Source: Halomonas sp. H10-9-1
GTDB taxonomy: Bacteria > Pseudomonadota > Gammaproteobacteria > Pseudomonadales > Halomonadaceae
NCBI RefSeq assembly: GCF_040147005.1
Contig: NZ_JAMSHO010000001.1
Coordinates: 1,984,001-2,048,000 of the forward strand
Reading direction: 5' to 3'
Length of the DNA stretch: 64,000 bases
The notes under the pieces were generated by a model. It was not told where the DNA came from and did not search any database. It worked only from the letters and a program-made list of their open reading frames with translations. Shown here piece after piece: positions 54,019-63,900 of the stretch. Numbering within the stretch: the stretch's first letter is position 1; each line of letters starts with the position of its first letter. The translations under genes were made by a program, and so were the position numbers.

Positions 54019-55687
54019 AGAGACATCGCGTCACGACGACGCCTCCGCCCCGCCTGACCGCGCCAGGGCCACGCCCCAGGCGCGTTTCTCGCCGATCTGG
54101 ATCGTGCCCATCGTGGCGCTGCTGATCGGCGCCTGGCTGGTGTGGGACAACTACCGCAGCCGCGGTCCGCAGATCACCCTGACCATCGCCAATGCCGAGG
54201 GCATCGAGGCCGGCAGCACCCTGATCAAGACGCGCAATGTGGAGGTGGGGCGGGTCGAGCAGGTGCAGCTCTCCGAGGACCTTTCCAGTGCGGTGATCAC
54301 CGCGCGCATGAGCCCGGGCAGCGAGGCGATGCTGCTCGAGGACAGCCAGTTCTGGGTGGTCAAGCCGCGCGTCGGTCGCGAGGGCATCAGCGGCCTGGGC
54401 ACCGTGCTCTCCGGCGCCTATATCCAGCTGCAACCCGGCAAGAGCGAGATCGAGTCCCGCGAGTTCGAGGTCAGCGACCAACCCCCGGTCGCACCGGCCG
54501 GCACCGCGGGCCTGCGGATCAACCTGATCAGCCAACTGGGCAACTCGCTGCGTGCCGGCGACCCGGTCACCTACCAGGGCTACACCGTGGGCCGCATCGA
54601 GGAGGCCACCTTCGACGCCACCACGCGGCGCATGCAGCATCGCGCATTCATCGAGGCCCCCTACGACAGCCTGGTCACCGACAGCACCCGCTTCTGGTCG
54701 GCCAGCGGCATCGACCTGCGCCTGGACTCCGAGGGCTTTCGGGTCAACGTCGAATCCTTCGAGGCCCTGCTGGGTGGTGGCGTCACCTTCGGCGTGCCCG
54801 AGGACCTGCCACTGGGCGGCACGGTGGAGGCCGACACCACCTTCAACCTCTACCCGGACGAGGACACCGCGCGCCAGGGTACCTTCAACCGTTACCTGGA
54901 GTTCGTGCTGCTGGTCGACGATTCGGTGCGTGGCCTCTCCAAGGGTGCTCCGGTGGAGTTCCGCGGGGTCCGCGTGGGCACCGTGGCCGCCGTGCCCTGG
55001 AACTTCACCGCCGAGCAGCCCACCGGTCGCGGTGGCTTCGCCATTCCGGTGCTGATCCGCATCGAACCCCAGCGCCTGGGCATCGAGAATCAGGAGGTCG
55101 ACATCGAGGAGTGGCGAGAGCGCTATGACCGCTTCTTCGAGCTGGGCCTGCGTGCCACCCTCAAGAGCGGCAACCTGCTGACCGGGGCGCTGTTCGTGGA
55201 CCTCAACTTCCACCGCGACCTCGAGGACGACTATGCGCCGCTGACCTTCGCCGAACAGCGTGTCTTCCCCACCACCTCCGGCGGCTTCGCGCTGATCGAA
55301 TCCCAGGTCACCGACCTGCTGGCCAAGCTCAACGACCTGGAGGTGGAGCCGCTGCTCGAGGGCCTCGATCGCAACCTGACCGCCTCCCAGGCAATGCTCG
55401 AGGAGGTACGCAGCCTCTCCACGTCACTGCGAGAAGTGGTCGAGGATCCCGGCACGCGACAGATGCCGGCCAACCTCAACGCCACCCTGGCGGAGCTGCG
55501 TGGCACCCTGGAGGGGCTCTCGCCCGAATCCGCGGCCTACCAGGAGCTGGTCGGCGCCGTGGGACGCCTGGAGCGGCTGATGCGCGACCTGCAGCCGGTG
55601 GCCAGGACGCTCTCCGACAACCCGCGCGCCCTGCTCTTCGACAGCCTCGATGCCGAGGACCCCATGCCGCGCGCACCGCGCGACTGA
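54011..55687 (+). CDS. pqiB: Paraquat-inducible protein B (PqiB, MCE/MlaD domains)
   Basis: This is a periplasmic protein anchored by one N-terminal membrane segment (IWIVPIVALLIGAWLVWDNY). It carries three MCE domains (about residues 42-135, 155-250 and 285-390) followed by a helical C-terminus. In E. coli, PqiB forms a hollow tube across the periplasm for lipid movement. It has 558 residues, about the usual length. It is coupled to pqiA by overlap and to pqiC across 32 bases. Confidence 0.94.
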   Translation: MSEETSRHDDASAPPDRARATPQARFSPIWIVPIVALLIGAWLVWDNYRSRGPQITLTIANAEGIEAGSTLIKTRNVEVGRVEQVQLSEDLSSAVITARMSPGSEAMLLEDSQFWVVKPRVGREGISGLGTVLSGAYIQLQPGKSEIESREFEVSDQPPVAPAGTAGLRINLISQLGNSLRAGDPVTYQGYTVGRIEEATFDATTRRMQHRAFIEAPYDSLVTDSTRFWSASGIDLRLDSEGFRVNVESFEALLGGGVTFGVPEDLPLGGTVEADTTFNLYPDEDTARQGTFNRYLEFVLLVDDSVRGLSKGAPVEFRGVRVGTVAAVPWNFTAEQPTGRGGFAIPVLIRIEPQRLGIENQEVDIEEWRERYDRFFELGLRATLKSGNLLTGALFVDLNFHRDLEDDYAPLTFAEQRVFPTTSGGFALIESQVTDLLAKLNDLEVEPLLEGLDRNLTASQAMLEEVRSLSTSLREVVEDPGTRQMPANLNATLAELRGTLEGLSPESAAYQELVGAVGRLERLMRDLQPVARTLSDNPRALLFDSLDAEDPMPRAPRD

Positions 55688-55719
55688 CCCTATCTATGAA
55701 TACACCTGGAGACCCCGTG

Positions 55720-56325
55720 ATGAAGGCAAGGAGATGGATCGTCGGCGCCCTGACGGGACTGCTGCTGGGCGGCGCACTGGGGGGCTGTGCCAGCAACACG
55801 CCGGCACCCGAGCGCTACACCCTGCCCGCCGCCCCGGTCCAGGACCCGGCCGGTGCCGAGGCGCGCCACCAGCTGCTGCTGGCGGCGCCGCGGCTCGCCC
55901 ATTACCTGGATGTGGATGGCATCGTCATGCAGGTCGACGACATCACCCTGGTGGAAGCCCGCCAACATCAGTGGGCCGAGGCCCTGGGTCGCCAGCTGCA
56001 GCGTGCCCTGCGCGACCGCCTGGCGAGCCGCCTGCCCGATACCCGAGTCATGCTCGACGAGCCCGCGAGCCGAGAGACACAGGCGCAGCACCTGGTGCTG
56101 GAGGTCGACCGCTTCCAGGGTCGCCACGACGGCCAGGCGGTGATCGGCGGGCACTTTCGGCTCTATGCCCCCGACGGCAACCTGCTCGCCATGCACAGCC
56201 TGGACATGGAGACCGTCCTTGCGGCCGACGGTTATCCGGCGCTGGTGCGCGCCCTGGGTCGTGGCTGGGACGACGTGGCCGACCGGCTCGCCACGGCCAT
56301 TGAGCAGGCGCGGCCGCAAGAGTAG
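55720..56325 (+). CDS. pqiC: Lipoprotein PqiC (ABC-type transport auxiliary)
   Basis: This is an outer-membrane lipoprotein of 201 residues that docks the PqiB tube. The signal peptide ends in the lipobox LGGC. The mature part has YTLPAAP and VDRFQGRHDGQAVIGGHFRL, typical of the PqiC/YmbA family. The ATG at 55720 has GGAG eight bases upstream. An ATG at 55696 without a ribosome site is a possible alternative. Confidence 0.9.
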   Translation: MKARRWIVGALTGLLLGGALGGCASNTPAPERYTLPAAPVQDPAGAEARHQLLLAAPRLAHYLDVDGIVMQVDDITLVEARQHQWAEALGRQLQRALRDRLASRLPDTRVMLDEPASRETQAQHLVLEVDRFQGRHDGQAVIGGHFRLYAPDGNLLAMHSLDMETVLAADGYPALVRALGRGWDDVADRLATAIEQARPQE

Positions 56326-56478
56326 CTGCGTCGCGGCCAGCGTTCTGACATAATGGCGCTCGCGGCAAATCGGCGAGTCCCTCCTGCCGCGCCCTGACCC
56401 CCGAATTCTTATACGCCCCGGCCCGGGACTGGTCACGCGCGACTGCGTGACACGGCCGAGGCGTTCTGCGGAGACCGC

Positions 56479-57798
56479 ATGACCTTTTCCGACCTCGGCC
56501 TGCGTGCCGAACTGCTGAGTGCCGTCGAGGCACAAGGCTATACCACCCCGACTCCGATCCAGTTCAAGGCGATTCCCGCCGTGCTCAAGGGCGGCGACCT
56601 GCTCGCCAGCGCCCAGACCGGGACCGGCAAGACCGCCGGCTTCACCCTGCCGATGCTGCAGCGCCTGGCCGACGGCCCGCGTCCCGGCAAGCGCCAGGTG
56701 CGTGCCCTGGTGCTGACACCGACCCGCGAGCTGGCCGCCCAGGTGGGTGAGAGCGTGGCCGACTACGGCCGCCACCTGACCCTCAAGAGCCACGTGATCT
56801 TCGGCGGCGTCGGCCAGCAGCCCCAGGTGGATGCCATCCGCCCGGGCCTGGACGTGCTGGTCGCCACTCCGGGACGCCTGCTCGACCTCCAGCAGCAGAA
56901 GCATGTCGACCTGTCGAAGGTCGAGATCCTGGTGCTCGACGAAGCCGACCGCATGCTCGACATGGGCTTCATCCACGACATCAAGAAGATCCTGCGCGTG
57001 CTGCCCGCGAAGCGCCAGAACCTGCTCTTCTCGGCGACCTTCTCCAACGAGATCCAGGCACTGGCGGGCAAGCTGCTCGACGATCCCGAGATGATCGAGG
57101 TGGCGCGCCGCAACACCACCGCCGAGACCGTCGACCAGGCGATCTATCGCGTGGACCGCGAGAAGAAGCGCGAGCTGCTGGCCCACCTGATCACCACACA
57201 CGACTGGCATCAGGTACTGGTCTTCACCCGCACCAAGCATGGCGCCAACCGCCTGGCCGAACAGCTCTCCAAGCAGGAGATTCCGGCCATGGCGATCCAT
57301 GGCAACAAGAGCCAGTCCGCGCGCACCAAGGCGCTCGCCGCCTTCAAGACCGGCGACCTGCAAGTGCTGGTGGCCACCGATATCGCCGCCCGCGGCCTGG
57401 ATATCGAGGAGCTGCCCCATGTGGTCAACTTCGAGCTGCCCAACGTTGCCGAGGACTATGTGCATCGCATCGGCCGCACCGGCCGCGCCGGCAGCGAAGG
57501 CCAGGCGGTATCGCTGGTCTGTGTCGACGAGCATGGGTTGCTCAAGGGCATCGAGCGGCTGATCAAGCGCGACCTGGAGAAACGCATCGAGCCCGGCTAC
57601 GAGCCCGATCCCAATGCCAAGCCCGAACCCATCGAGAACGGTCGCAACCGTCGCGGCGGTGGCGGTGGCCGCGGCGGCAATGGCCAGAAGCGCGGTGACG
57701 CCGGCCAGAACCGAGGCCAGGGGCAGCGCCGGAGCGCCGAGCAGCCCACGGCCACCCGCCGTCGCCGGCGGGGCGGCGGCGGTCGCCAGCAGGCCTGA
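56479..57798 (+). CDS. rhlE: DEAD-box RNA helicase RhlE
   Basis: This is an ATP-dependent RNA helicase of 439 residues. The helicase motifs are Q (TPIQFKAIP), Walker [25 protein letters not shown] and HRIGRTGR. The C-terminal 70 residues form a basic tail rich in G, R and Q, probably for RNA binding. RhlE assists ribosome assembly and RNA turnover. It has a 153-base upstream region containing a TTATAC element near 56409. It is a stand-alone gene. Confidence 0.94.
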   Translation: MTFSDLGLRAELLSAVEAQGYTTPTPIQFKAIPAVLKGGDLLASAQTGTGKTAGFTLPMLQRLADGPRPGKRQVRALVLTPTRELAAQVGESVADYGRHLTLKSHVIFGGVGQQPQVDAIRPGLDVLVATPGRLLDLQQQKHVDLSKVEILVLDEADRMLDMGFIHDIKKILRVLPAKRQNLLFSATFSNEIQALAGKLLDDPEMIEVARRNTTAETVDQAIYRVDREKKRELLAHLITTHDWHQVLVFTRTKHGANRLAEQLSKQEIPAMAIHGNKSQSARTKALAAFKTGDLQVLVATDIAARGLDIEELPHVVNFELPNVAEDYVHRIGRTGRAGSEGQAVSLVCVDEHGLLKGIERLIKRDLEKRIEPGYEPDPNAKPEPIENGRNRRGGGGGRGGNGQKRGDAGQNRGQGQRRSAEQPTATRRRRRGGGGRQQA

Positions 57799-57959
57799 CG
57801 CCGGACTGGCAGGCAGCATCGCAATATGCGAATGTAACCCGCCTCCACCCCCAAACGTCACGCCACCATGCTGCAACGTCTGCTCGGTAATCGGCCACTC
57901 GAGGCCTGGGTCATCACGCGAGCCCCCTCTGATCGCTTCCCGAGAGGAGGGGTTGCAGC

Positions 57960-59210
57960 ATGCCCAACGACGCAAGCCCGGATGGGAACGACGCAACGAT
58001 GATGACTGAGCGTACGCCGAAGGCCAGCCTGGCCCTGTTCATAGCCCTGATGGTGCTGGTGGGACTCAACCTGCGCCCCGCCCTCTCCTCCCTGGCCCCG
58101 GTGCTCGCCCGTATCCAGCAGGATACCGGGCTCTCGCCACTGGCCATCGGCGCCCTTACCACCCTGCCGGTACTCTGCCTGGGGATCTTCGCCCCGCTGG
58201 CCCCCTGGCTCGCCAAGCGGGTCGGTCCCGAGAACACCCTGGCCGGCGCCCTGCTGCTGCTGGCCGGCGGCCTGGCGCTGCGCGGCGTGCCGGCGGTAGT
58301 GGCGCTCTACGCTGGCACCCTGATGGTGGGCGCCGCCATCGGCGTGGCCGGCACCCTACTGCCGGCCTTGGTCAAGCGCGAGCTGCCGGCCGGCGCCGAC
58401 CTGATGACCGGCGTCTATACCATGGCGCTGTGCCTGGGCGGCGCCCTGGGGGCGGGGCTCAGCGTGCCGCTGGCCGATTGGCTGGGGAGCTGGTCGGCGG
58501 GGCTCGCCAGTTGGGCGCTGCTGGCACTGATCGCCCTGATCGCCTGGCACCTGCTGATGCCTCGCCATGCACCCGCCGCGGCCGCCCCCGAGACCGGCGG
58601 CTCCATTCGCGAGCTGCTCGGCCAGCCGCTGGCCTGGCAGGTGATGCTCTTCATGGGCAGCCAGTCGTCGCTCGCCTATATCGTCTTGGGTTGGCTGCCC
58701 ACCCTGCTGATGGCCCGCGGCTACAGCGAGGCCGAGGCCGGCTGGATGATGGGCGCCTCGGTGATGGTGCAACTGCTCGCGGCCCTGGCCGCCCCCTGGC
58801 TGGCGCGCCTGGGCCGCGACCAGCGCCCCGCCCTGGTGCTCGTGCTGGCCATGATCGCCGGCGGCTTCTGGCTGCTGCTCCAGGCGCCGGCGGCGTGGCG
58901 CTGGCCCGGCGCGGTGCTGCTAGGGCTCGGCCAGGGCGGCGGTTTCAGCCTCGCGCTCACGCTGATCGTGCTGCGCACCGCCACCTCGCGTCTGGCCGGC
59001 AAGCTCTCGGGCCTGGCCCAGGGCGGCGGCTACACCCTGGCCGCCCTGGGCCCACTGGCGATCGGCGTGATGCTGCAGTTCGACGTCGGGCTCGCCGCCC
59101 TGACCCGCGTGCTGCTGGGCATCGTCGCCTTCAGCATGAGCTTCGCCCTGTTCGCCGGGCGCAACCGCCGCCTGGAGCTCGATGACGACGGGCAACTGGT
59201 GACCCGCTAG
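57960..59210 (+). CDS. MFS transporter, CynX/NimT family
   Basis: This is a 416-residue inner-membrane transporter with about twelve spans. The opening LVGLNLRPALSSLAPVLARI and LPVLCLGIFAPLAPWLAKR are typical of the CynX/NimT (YeaN) group, members of which export or take up cyanate, 2-nitroimidazole or other small compounds. The substrate cannot be told here. The ATG at 57960 follows GAGAGGAGG. It is not linked to any cyn genes. Confidence 0.9.
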   Translation: MPNDASPDGNDATMMTERTPKASLALFIALMVLVGLNLRPALSSLAPVLARIQQDTGLSPLAIGALTTLPVLCLGIFAPLAPWLAKRVGPENTLAGALLLLAGGLALRGVPAVVALYAGTLMVGAAIGVAGTLLPALVKRELPAGADLMTGVYTMALCLGGALGAGLSVPLADWLGSWSAGLASWALLALIALIAWHLLMPRHAPAAAAPETGGSIRELLGQPLAWQVMLFMGSQSSLAYIVLGWLPTLLMARGYSEAEAGWMMGASVMVQLLAALAAPWLARLGRDQRPALVLVLAMIAGGFWLLLQAPAAWRWPGAVLLGLGQGGGFSLALTLIVLRTATSRLAGKLSGLAQGGGYTLAALGPLAIGVMLQFDVGLAALTRVLLGIVAFSMSFALFAGRNRRLELDDDGQLVTR

Positions 59211-59297
59211 CGCCGGGCCATGCGGGCCCCGGGTCAATGGCGGACAATGTGGCCCCAGCGCTAGACTGTGGGCAGGAGATCGCCAGGAGGGCCCGCA

Positions 59298-59747
59298 ATG
59301 GAGGACGCCAAGGAGATCGCCCTGGAGGCCTGCGGGCTGACCCGCCGCTATCGCATGGGCGAGGTCACCATCCAGGCCCTGCGCGGTGTCGACCTGGCGC
59401 TCTATCATGGCGAGCTGCTGGTGCTGCTGGGCGCCTCGGGTTCCGGCAAGTCGACGCTGCTCAATATCCTCGGCGGGCTCGACAGCGCCAGCGAAGGCAA
59501 GGTGCGCCATCGCGATCGTCACGGCCGCGTCCGGGACCTTACCCGCGCCAGCCAGCGTGAGCTTACCCGCTACCCCTGCTCAACCGCCTCCACCTGGTGG
59601 CCGGGAGCTTGCCCGAGGCGGGCCGCGACGACCAGGCGGTGGTCTCCGACGCCTTCGCCGAGGCCCATGGCCTGGCACCGGGGGACCGCCTGGAGGCGAT
59701 CATCAATGGACGCCGGGTACCCCTACGGCTTACGGGCATCGCCCTGA
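59298..59747 (+). pseudogene. ABC exporter ATP-binding protein, truncated by deletion
   Basis: The first 90 or so codons encode the start of an ABC ATPase of the MacB/LolD type, including Walker [10 protein letters not shown] near residue 55 and [16 protein letters not shown]. After [10 protein letters not shown] (about base 59571) the similarity ends, and the frame runs on in unrelated sequence to 59747. The Q-loop, signature and Walker B are missing. The next bases, read in another frame, encode the middle of the permease ([17 protein letters not shown]). A deletion has therefore joined the two genes. About 140 residues of ATPase and the first part of the permease are gone. Confidence 0.75.
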
Positions 59748-60385
59748 GCCCGGAATTCCTCTACCAGGTCGCCCCCGGCGACCTGATGCCCGACTATCGA
59801 CGCTATGCCGTGTTGTGGATGAACCGCCGGGCGCTGGCCAACGCCCATGGCATGGAGGGCGCCTTCAACCGCCTTACCCTGACCCTGCAGGCCGGTGCCC
59901 GCCGCGAGGACGTGATCGATGCCCTGGACCTGGCCCTGGCCCGCCACGGCGGCAGCGGCGCCTGGAGCCGTGAGGAGCAGCCTTCCCACCGCTTCATCGA
60001 GGAGGAGCTCGCCCAGCAGCGCATCCAGGCCACGGTACTGCCGGCGATCTTCCTCACGGTATCGGCCTTCCTGCTCCACGTGGTGATGGGGCGCCTGATC
60101 CAGACCCAGCGCGAGCAGGTCGCCGTGCTCAAGGCCTTCGGCTATCGCGACCACGAGCTGGCGCGCCACTTCGCGCTGCTGGCCGGGGCGATCGTGCTGC
60201 TCGGCTGGGTGGTTGGCGTCATCCTCGGTGCCTGGGCCGCGAGTGGCCTGGCCACGATCTATCGCGACTATTTTCGTTTCCCCGAGATGCCCTTCCGGGT
60301 GCCCGCCTGGGCCCTGGTGGTGTCGTTCGCCATCGTGACCCTGGCCGCCCTGCTCGGCACCTGGCAGGCGGTGTGGCGCTGCTGA
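59597..60385 (+). pseudogene. FtsX-type ABC permease, central fragment
   Basis: This encodes part of a MacB/FtsX-like permease: a periplasmic domain ([13 protein letters not shown] [20 protein letters not shown]), then membrane segments and the FtsX stretch QTQREQVAVLKAFGYRDHEL. The N-terminal membrane segment is missing. It ends at GTWQAVWRC with a stop at 60383-60385, where intact relatives continue for about 60 residues to the second membrane domain. Homology begins at about 59576, upstream of the first usable start codon here. Confidence 0.75.
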
Positions 60386-61407
60386 TGATGGGCGCCTATC
60401 AGCTCGACGCGGTGGAGGCGATGATCGACCAGCAGTATCGCCAGGTGCTGCGCATGGACCTCGAGCTGACCTTCAACGAGCCGACCTCGATGCGCGCCAG
60501 CGGCGAGCTTCGCCACCTGCCCGGGGTGATGGCGGTGGAGGGCTGGCGCCGGGTCCCGGTGACCCTGATCCATGGCCATCGCGAGGAGCGACTCAGCCTG
60601 CTGGGCATGGCGCCGCCCCCCCAGCTGCGCCAGGTACTGGATGCCGAGGGGCACCCACAGCGCCTGCCCGAGGCGGGACTGATGCTGACCCGCTACCTGG
60701 CCGACGCCCTGCACGCCCGGGTCGGCGACACCTTGGAGGTGGCCGTCATGGAGGGGCGGCGCCAGCGGCTGCAGCTACCGCTCGCCGCCCTGGTCGACGA
60801 GCCACTGGGCATGGGTGCCTATTTGCCGCAGCGCCACCTCAACACCCTGCTGGGCGAGGGGCCTTCCATCAGCGGGGCCTGGCTGCTGGTGGATGACGCC
60901 CAGCGCGAGGCGCTCCATGAGGCCCTGTGGACGATGCCCGGCGTGGCCGCCATCGGCCGCCTGGATGACGCCGAACGCGGTATCCGCGACTATCTGGACG
61001 AGACGCTGCTGCTGTTCGCGCTGATCTTCGTGGTTATCGCCTCCTCCATCGCCTTCGGCGTGGTCTACAACGATGCCCGCATCACCTTCGCCGAGCGCGC
61101 CCGGGAGCTGGCCACCCTGCGGGTGCTGGGCTACACCCGGGTGGAGGTGGCGCGCATCCTGCTCGGCGAAATCACCCTGCTGACGTTGGCCGCCATACCG
61201 CCGGGCTGGGCCCTCGGCACGGCCTTCAGCCACTTGCTTAACCGGGCCTTCAGCAACGACATGTTCCGTATCCCGCTGGTCCTCACCCCCCAGGCATTCG
61301 GCATCGCCGCCGGGGGCGTGCTGGTGGCCTCGCTACTGGTCGGTATCATGCTGGTACGTCGCCTGAACCGGCTGGATATGGTCAGCTCGCTCAAGGCATC
61401 CGGATAA
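60373..61407 (+). pseudogene. FtsX-type ABC permease, C-terminal fragment
   Basis: This is the second half of the same permease in another reading frame, 344 codons. It contains a periplasmic domain and the final FtsX domain (ARELATLRVLGYTRVEVARI and the end LNRLDMVSSLKASG). It starts at GTG in the overlap with the central fragment. The junction reads GVALLMMGAYQLDAVEAM, where a longer first membrane segment is expected. A second deletion with a frameshift is the simplest explanation. The two permease fragments might still be made as separate peptides, but an active exporter is unlikely without the ATPase. Confidence 0.75.
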
Positions 61408-61420
61408 GGGGAGAAGCACC

Positions 61421-62632
61421 ATGAAACCGTTACAGCGCTGGATTCGCCGCCTGGCCTGGAGCCTGCTCGCCGTCGGCCTGCTGGCGCTGCTGGCCTGGGC
61501 GCTGCGACCGGCACCGGTGGCGGTGAGCGTGGCCCGGGTAGAAGTCGGCCCCTTCGTCGACTCGATCAGCGAGGAGGGGCGCACCCGGCTGCGCGACACC
61601 TGGAACGTCTCGGTGCCCATCGCCGGCTACCTGCAGCGCGTGACTCTCGAGGTCGGTGACCCAGTGGAGCGGGGGCAGGTCCTGTTTCGCCTCGAGCCCA
61701 GCCCCGCCCCGGCGCTCGACCCGCGCTCGCGCCAGCAGGCCGAGGACATCCTGCATGCGGCCGAGGCACGACTGCGCGCCGCCGAGGCCATCCTGGAAAC
61801 GGCCCGCGCCGAACGACGCTTCACTGAGGCCGAGTTCGAGCGCTACCAGACGCTGCACCGGCGCAACCTGGTCTCCGGCACCGATCTTGACCAGCGCCGC
61901 AGCCAGCGTGACCGACAGCGCGCCGTGGAACGCGCCGCCGCCTTCGGCGTGGAAGCGGCACGCTTCGAGGTAGAGAGCGCCCGGGCAGTCCTGGCGGTGT
62001 CCAGCGGCCAGCGTGGCGACATCGAGCACCCCGAACTGGAGGTTCGCGCGCCCATCGACGGCACGGTCTTGAGCCGCTACCGCTGCTGCGAGGGGAGCGT
62101 GGCTGCCGGCGAACCGGTCCTCGAACTCGGCAGCCTGGACACCCTGGAGGTCCAGGTGGACCTGCTCTCCATGGACGCGGTCAGGGTGCGACCGGGCATG
62201 GCAGTGCGCTTCACCGGCTGGGGCGGCGAGGTTCCCCTTGCGGGCCGGGTGCGGCGCATCGAGCCTGCCGGCTTCACCCGGGTCTCCGCGCTGGGCGTCG
62301 ACGAGCAGCGAGTACCGGTGATCGTGGATTTCAGCGAGGCGCCTATCCCCGCCGCGCTGGGCCTGGGCAGCGGCTTCAGGGTCGACGCCGAGTTTCTGGT
62401 CTGGCAGGCCGACGAGGTGCTGCAGCTGCCTACCAATGCCCTGTTCCGCACCGCTGGCCAGTGGTCGGTGTTCCGCGTCGAGGCGCAGCGAGCCCGGCGC
62501 ATCGCGGTCACGCCGGGGCGGCGTAGCGGGCTGGTCACCCAGGTACTCGCGGGCGTGGAGGAAGGAGACCACGTGATCGTGCACCCCGGCGAGCGTATCG
62601 AGGATGGCACCCGGGTCGAGGTAGATCCGTGA
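61421..62632 (+). CDS. Periplasmic adaptor of an ABC efflux system (HlyD/MacA-like)
   Basis: This is a 403-residue membrane-fusion protein. An N-terminal membrane anchor (residues 13-28) precedes a lipoyl-like half (VPIAGYLQRVTLEVGDPVER), a long helical hairpin rich in A, E and R (about 100-190), the second lipoyl half (IDGTVLSRYRCCEGSVAAGE) and beta-barrel domains. It bridges an inner-membrane exporter with an outer-membrane exit duct. It follows the broken permease by 13 bases in the same operon and is itself intact. It may be on the way to decay or may serve another exporter. Confidence 0.88.
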   Translation: MKPLQRWIRRLAWSLLAVGLLALLAWALRPAPVAVSVARVEVGPFVDSISEEGRTRLRDTWNVSVPIAGYLQRVTLEVGDPVERGQVLFRLEPSPAPALDPRSRQQAEDILHAAEARLRAAEAILETARAERRFTEAEFERYQTLHRRNLVSGTDLDQRRSQRDRQRAVERAAAFGVEAARFEVESARAVLAVSSGQRGDIEHPELEVRAPIDGTVLSRYRCCEGSVAAGEPVLELGSLDTLEVQVDLLSMDAVRVRPGMAVRFTGWGGEVPLAGRVRRIEPAGFTRVSALGVDEQRVPVIVDFSEAPIPAALGLGSGFRVDAEFLVWQADEVLQLPTNALFRTAGQWSVFRVEAQRARRIAVTPGRRSGLVTQVLAGVEEGDHVIVHPGERIEDGTRVEVDP

Positions 62633-62715
62633 CACCGGACAGGATGGCCGGCCCAGGGTTGTGACACCATGGCCAGCGCGTATCATGGGGCGCTGTCACC
62701 CCTCCGGAGCCGCCC

Positions 62716-63774
62716 ATGACCGTCCCCGCCCCTCCCCCCCACCGTCCCCTGCTGGTGATCTATACCGGCGGCACCCTGGGCATGCAGGCGACTCCCCGAG
62801 GGCTGGCCCCGGGCGGCAATATCGCCGAGCGCCTCGAGCGCGCCCTGCGGCAGCTGCCTGCCGGGCTCGGCGCCGGCTTGCCGGCCTACCGGCTGCTCGC
62901 CTTCGACGCGCCCATCGACTCCAGCGCCGCCACCCCCCGCGACTGGTCGCGGCTGGCCGGGGTGATCGCCGCACGCTATCGTGACCACGCCGGCATCGTG
63001 GTGCTCCACGGCACCGACACCCTGGCCTGGAGCGCCGCGAGCCTCGCCTATCAGCTACAGGGCATCGACCGCCCGGTGGTGCTCACCGGCGCCATGCAGC
63101 CCCTGGAGGCGGTGGGCAGCGACGCCGCGGAGAACGTGGCCCTGGCACTGCACTATGCCGCCAACCCGGCGCTCCAGGAGGTCGCCATCGCCTTCGGTGG
63201 CCGGCTGCTGCGCGGCGTACGTGCCCGCAAGTGGCATACCCAAGACGCGGCGGCCTTCACCAGCCCCAACTATCCGCTGCTCGGCGAACGGGTCGGATCG
63301 GATGCCGTGCTCTATCCTGGCCGCGGCCTGGAGCGCCAGCAACGCGGGGCGCCACGCTTCGAGCTGCCCGACTACGCTCCCCTGGCCGATGGCGGGGTGG
63401 CCCGAATCGTCCTGTGGCCGGGCATCAGCGCCCGTCAGTTGGCGGCCTGGCTGGAGGATCAGCATCTCAAGGGGGCCCTGCTCGAGGTATGGGGAGGCGG
63501 CAACCTGCCCGAGGATCCGGCCCTGCTGGGCGTGCTCGCCCAGGCCAGCGGCGAAGGCAAGCTGCTGGCCGCCATCAGCCAGTGCCCGCATGGTGCCATC
63601 AGCCCCGGCGACTACGCCGCCGGGCAAGGGCTCAGGGATGCCGGGGTACTCTCGGGCGATGCCATGACAGCGGAGGCCGCCTTGACCAAGCTCGTGCATC
63701 TGCTTGCCCAGCCGCTGGCAGACGCCGAGCGGCGGCGACGCTTCCTGACGCCGCTGGCAGGCGAGCGGTGGTGA
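62716..63774 (+). CDS. Type I (cytoplasmic) asparaginase
   Basis: This enzyme hydrolyses L-asparagine to aspartate and ammonia. It has 352 residues and no signal peptide, so it is of the AnsA type. The catalytic motif YTGGTLGM contains T17 and T20, and HGTDTLAWSA with the second active-site group begins near residue 98. GAMQPLEAVGSDAAEN is also family-typical. The ATG at 62716 follows CCGGAG. It stands alone. A related glutaminase-asparaginase activity cannot be excluded. Confidence 0.92.
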   Translation: MTVPAPPPHRPLLVIYTGGTLGMQATPRGLAPGGNIAERLERALRQLPAGLGAGLPAYRLLAFDAPIDSSAATPRDWSRLAGVIAARYRDHAGIVVLHGTDTLAWSAASLAYQLQGIDRPVVLTGAMQPLEAVGSDAAENVALALHYAANPALQEVAIAFGGRLLRGVRARKWHTQDAAAFTSPNYPLLGERVGSDAVLYPGRGLERQQRGAPRFELPDYAPLADGGVARIVLWPGISARQLAAWLEDQHLKGALLEVWGGGNLPEDPALLGVLAQASGEGKLLAAISQCPHGAISPGDYAAGQGLRDAGVLSGDAMTAEAALTKLVHLLAQPLADAERRRRFLTPLAGERW

Positions 63775-63900
63775 CAGCGGTCGACGGCAAGCGTTGACGC
63801 CGGCCAGGCAAGGGCCTCACCGACAGGCTATGGTGGGAAGGGCATTCCCTGCGGTCGCCTCCTCGGCACCGCTCTCCCAACCCACGCAAGGAGCGCCGTC

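Noticed and set aside
55690..57996. A 768-codon open frame on the minus strand opposite pqiC and rhlE
   Set aside because: It covers two clear genes and their spacer, and the composition is that of a shadow frame.
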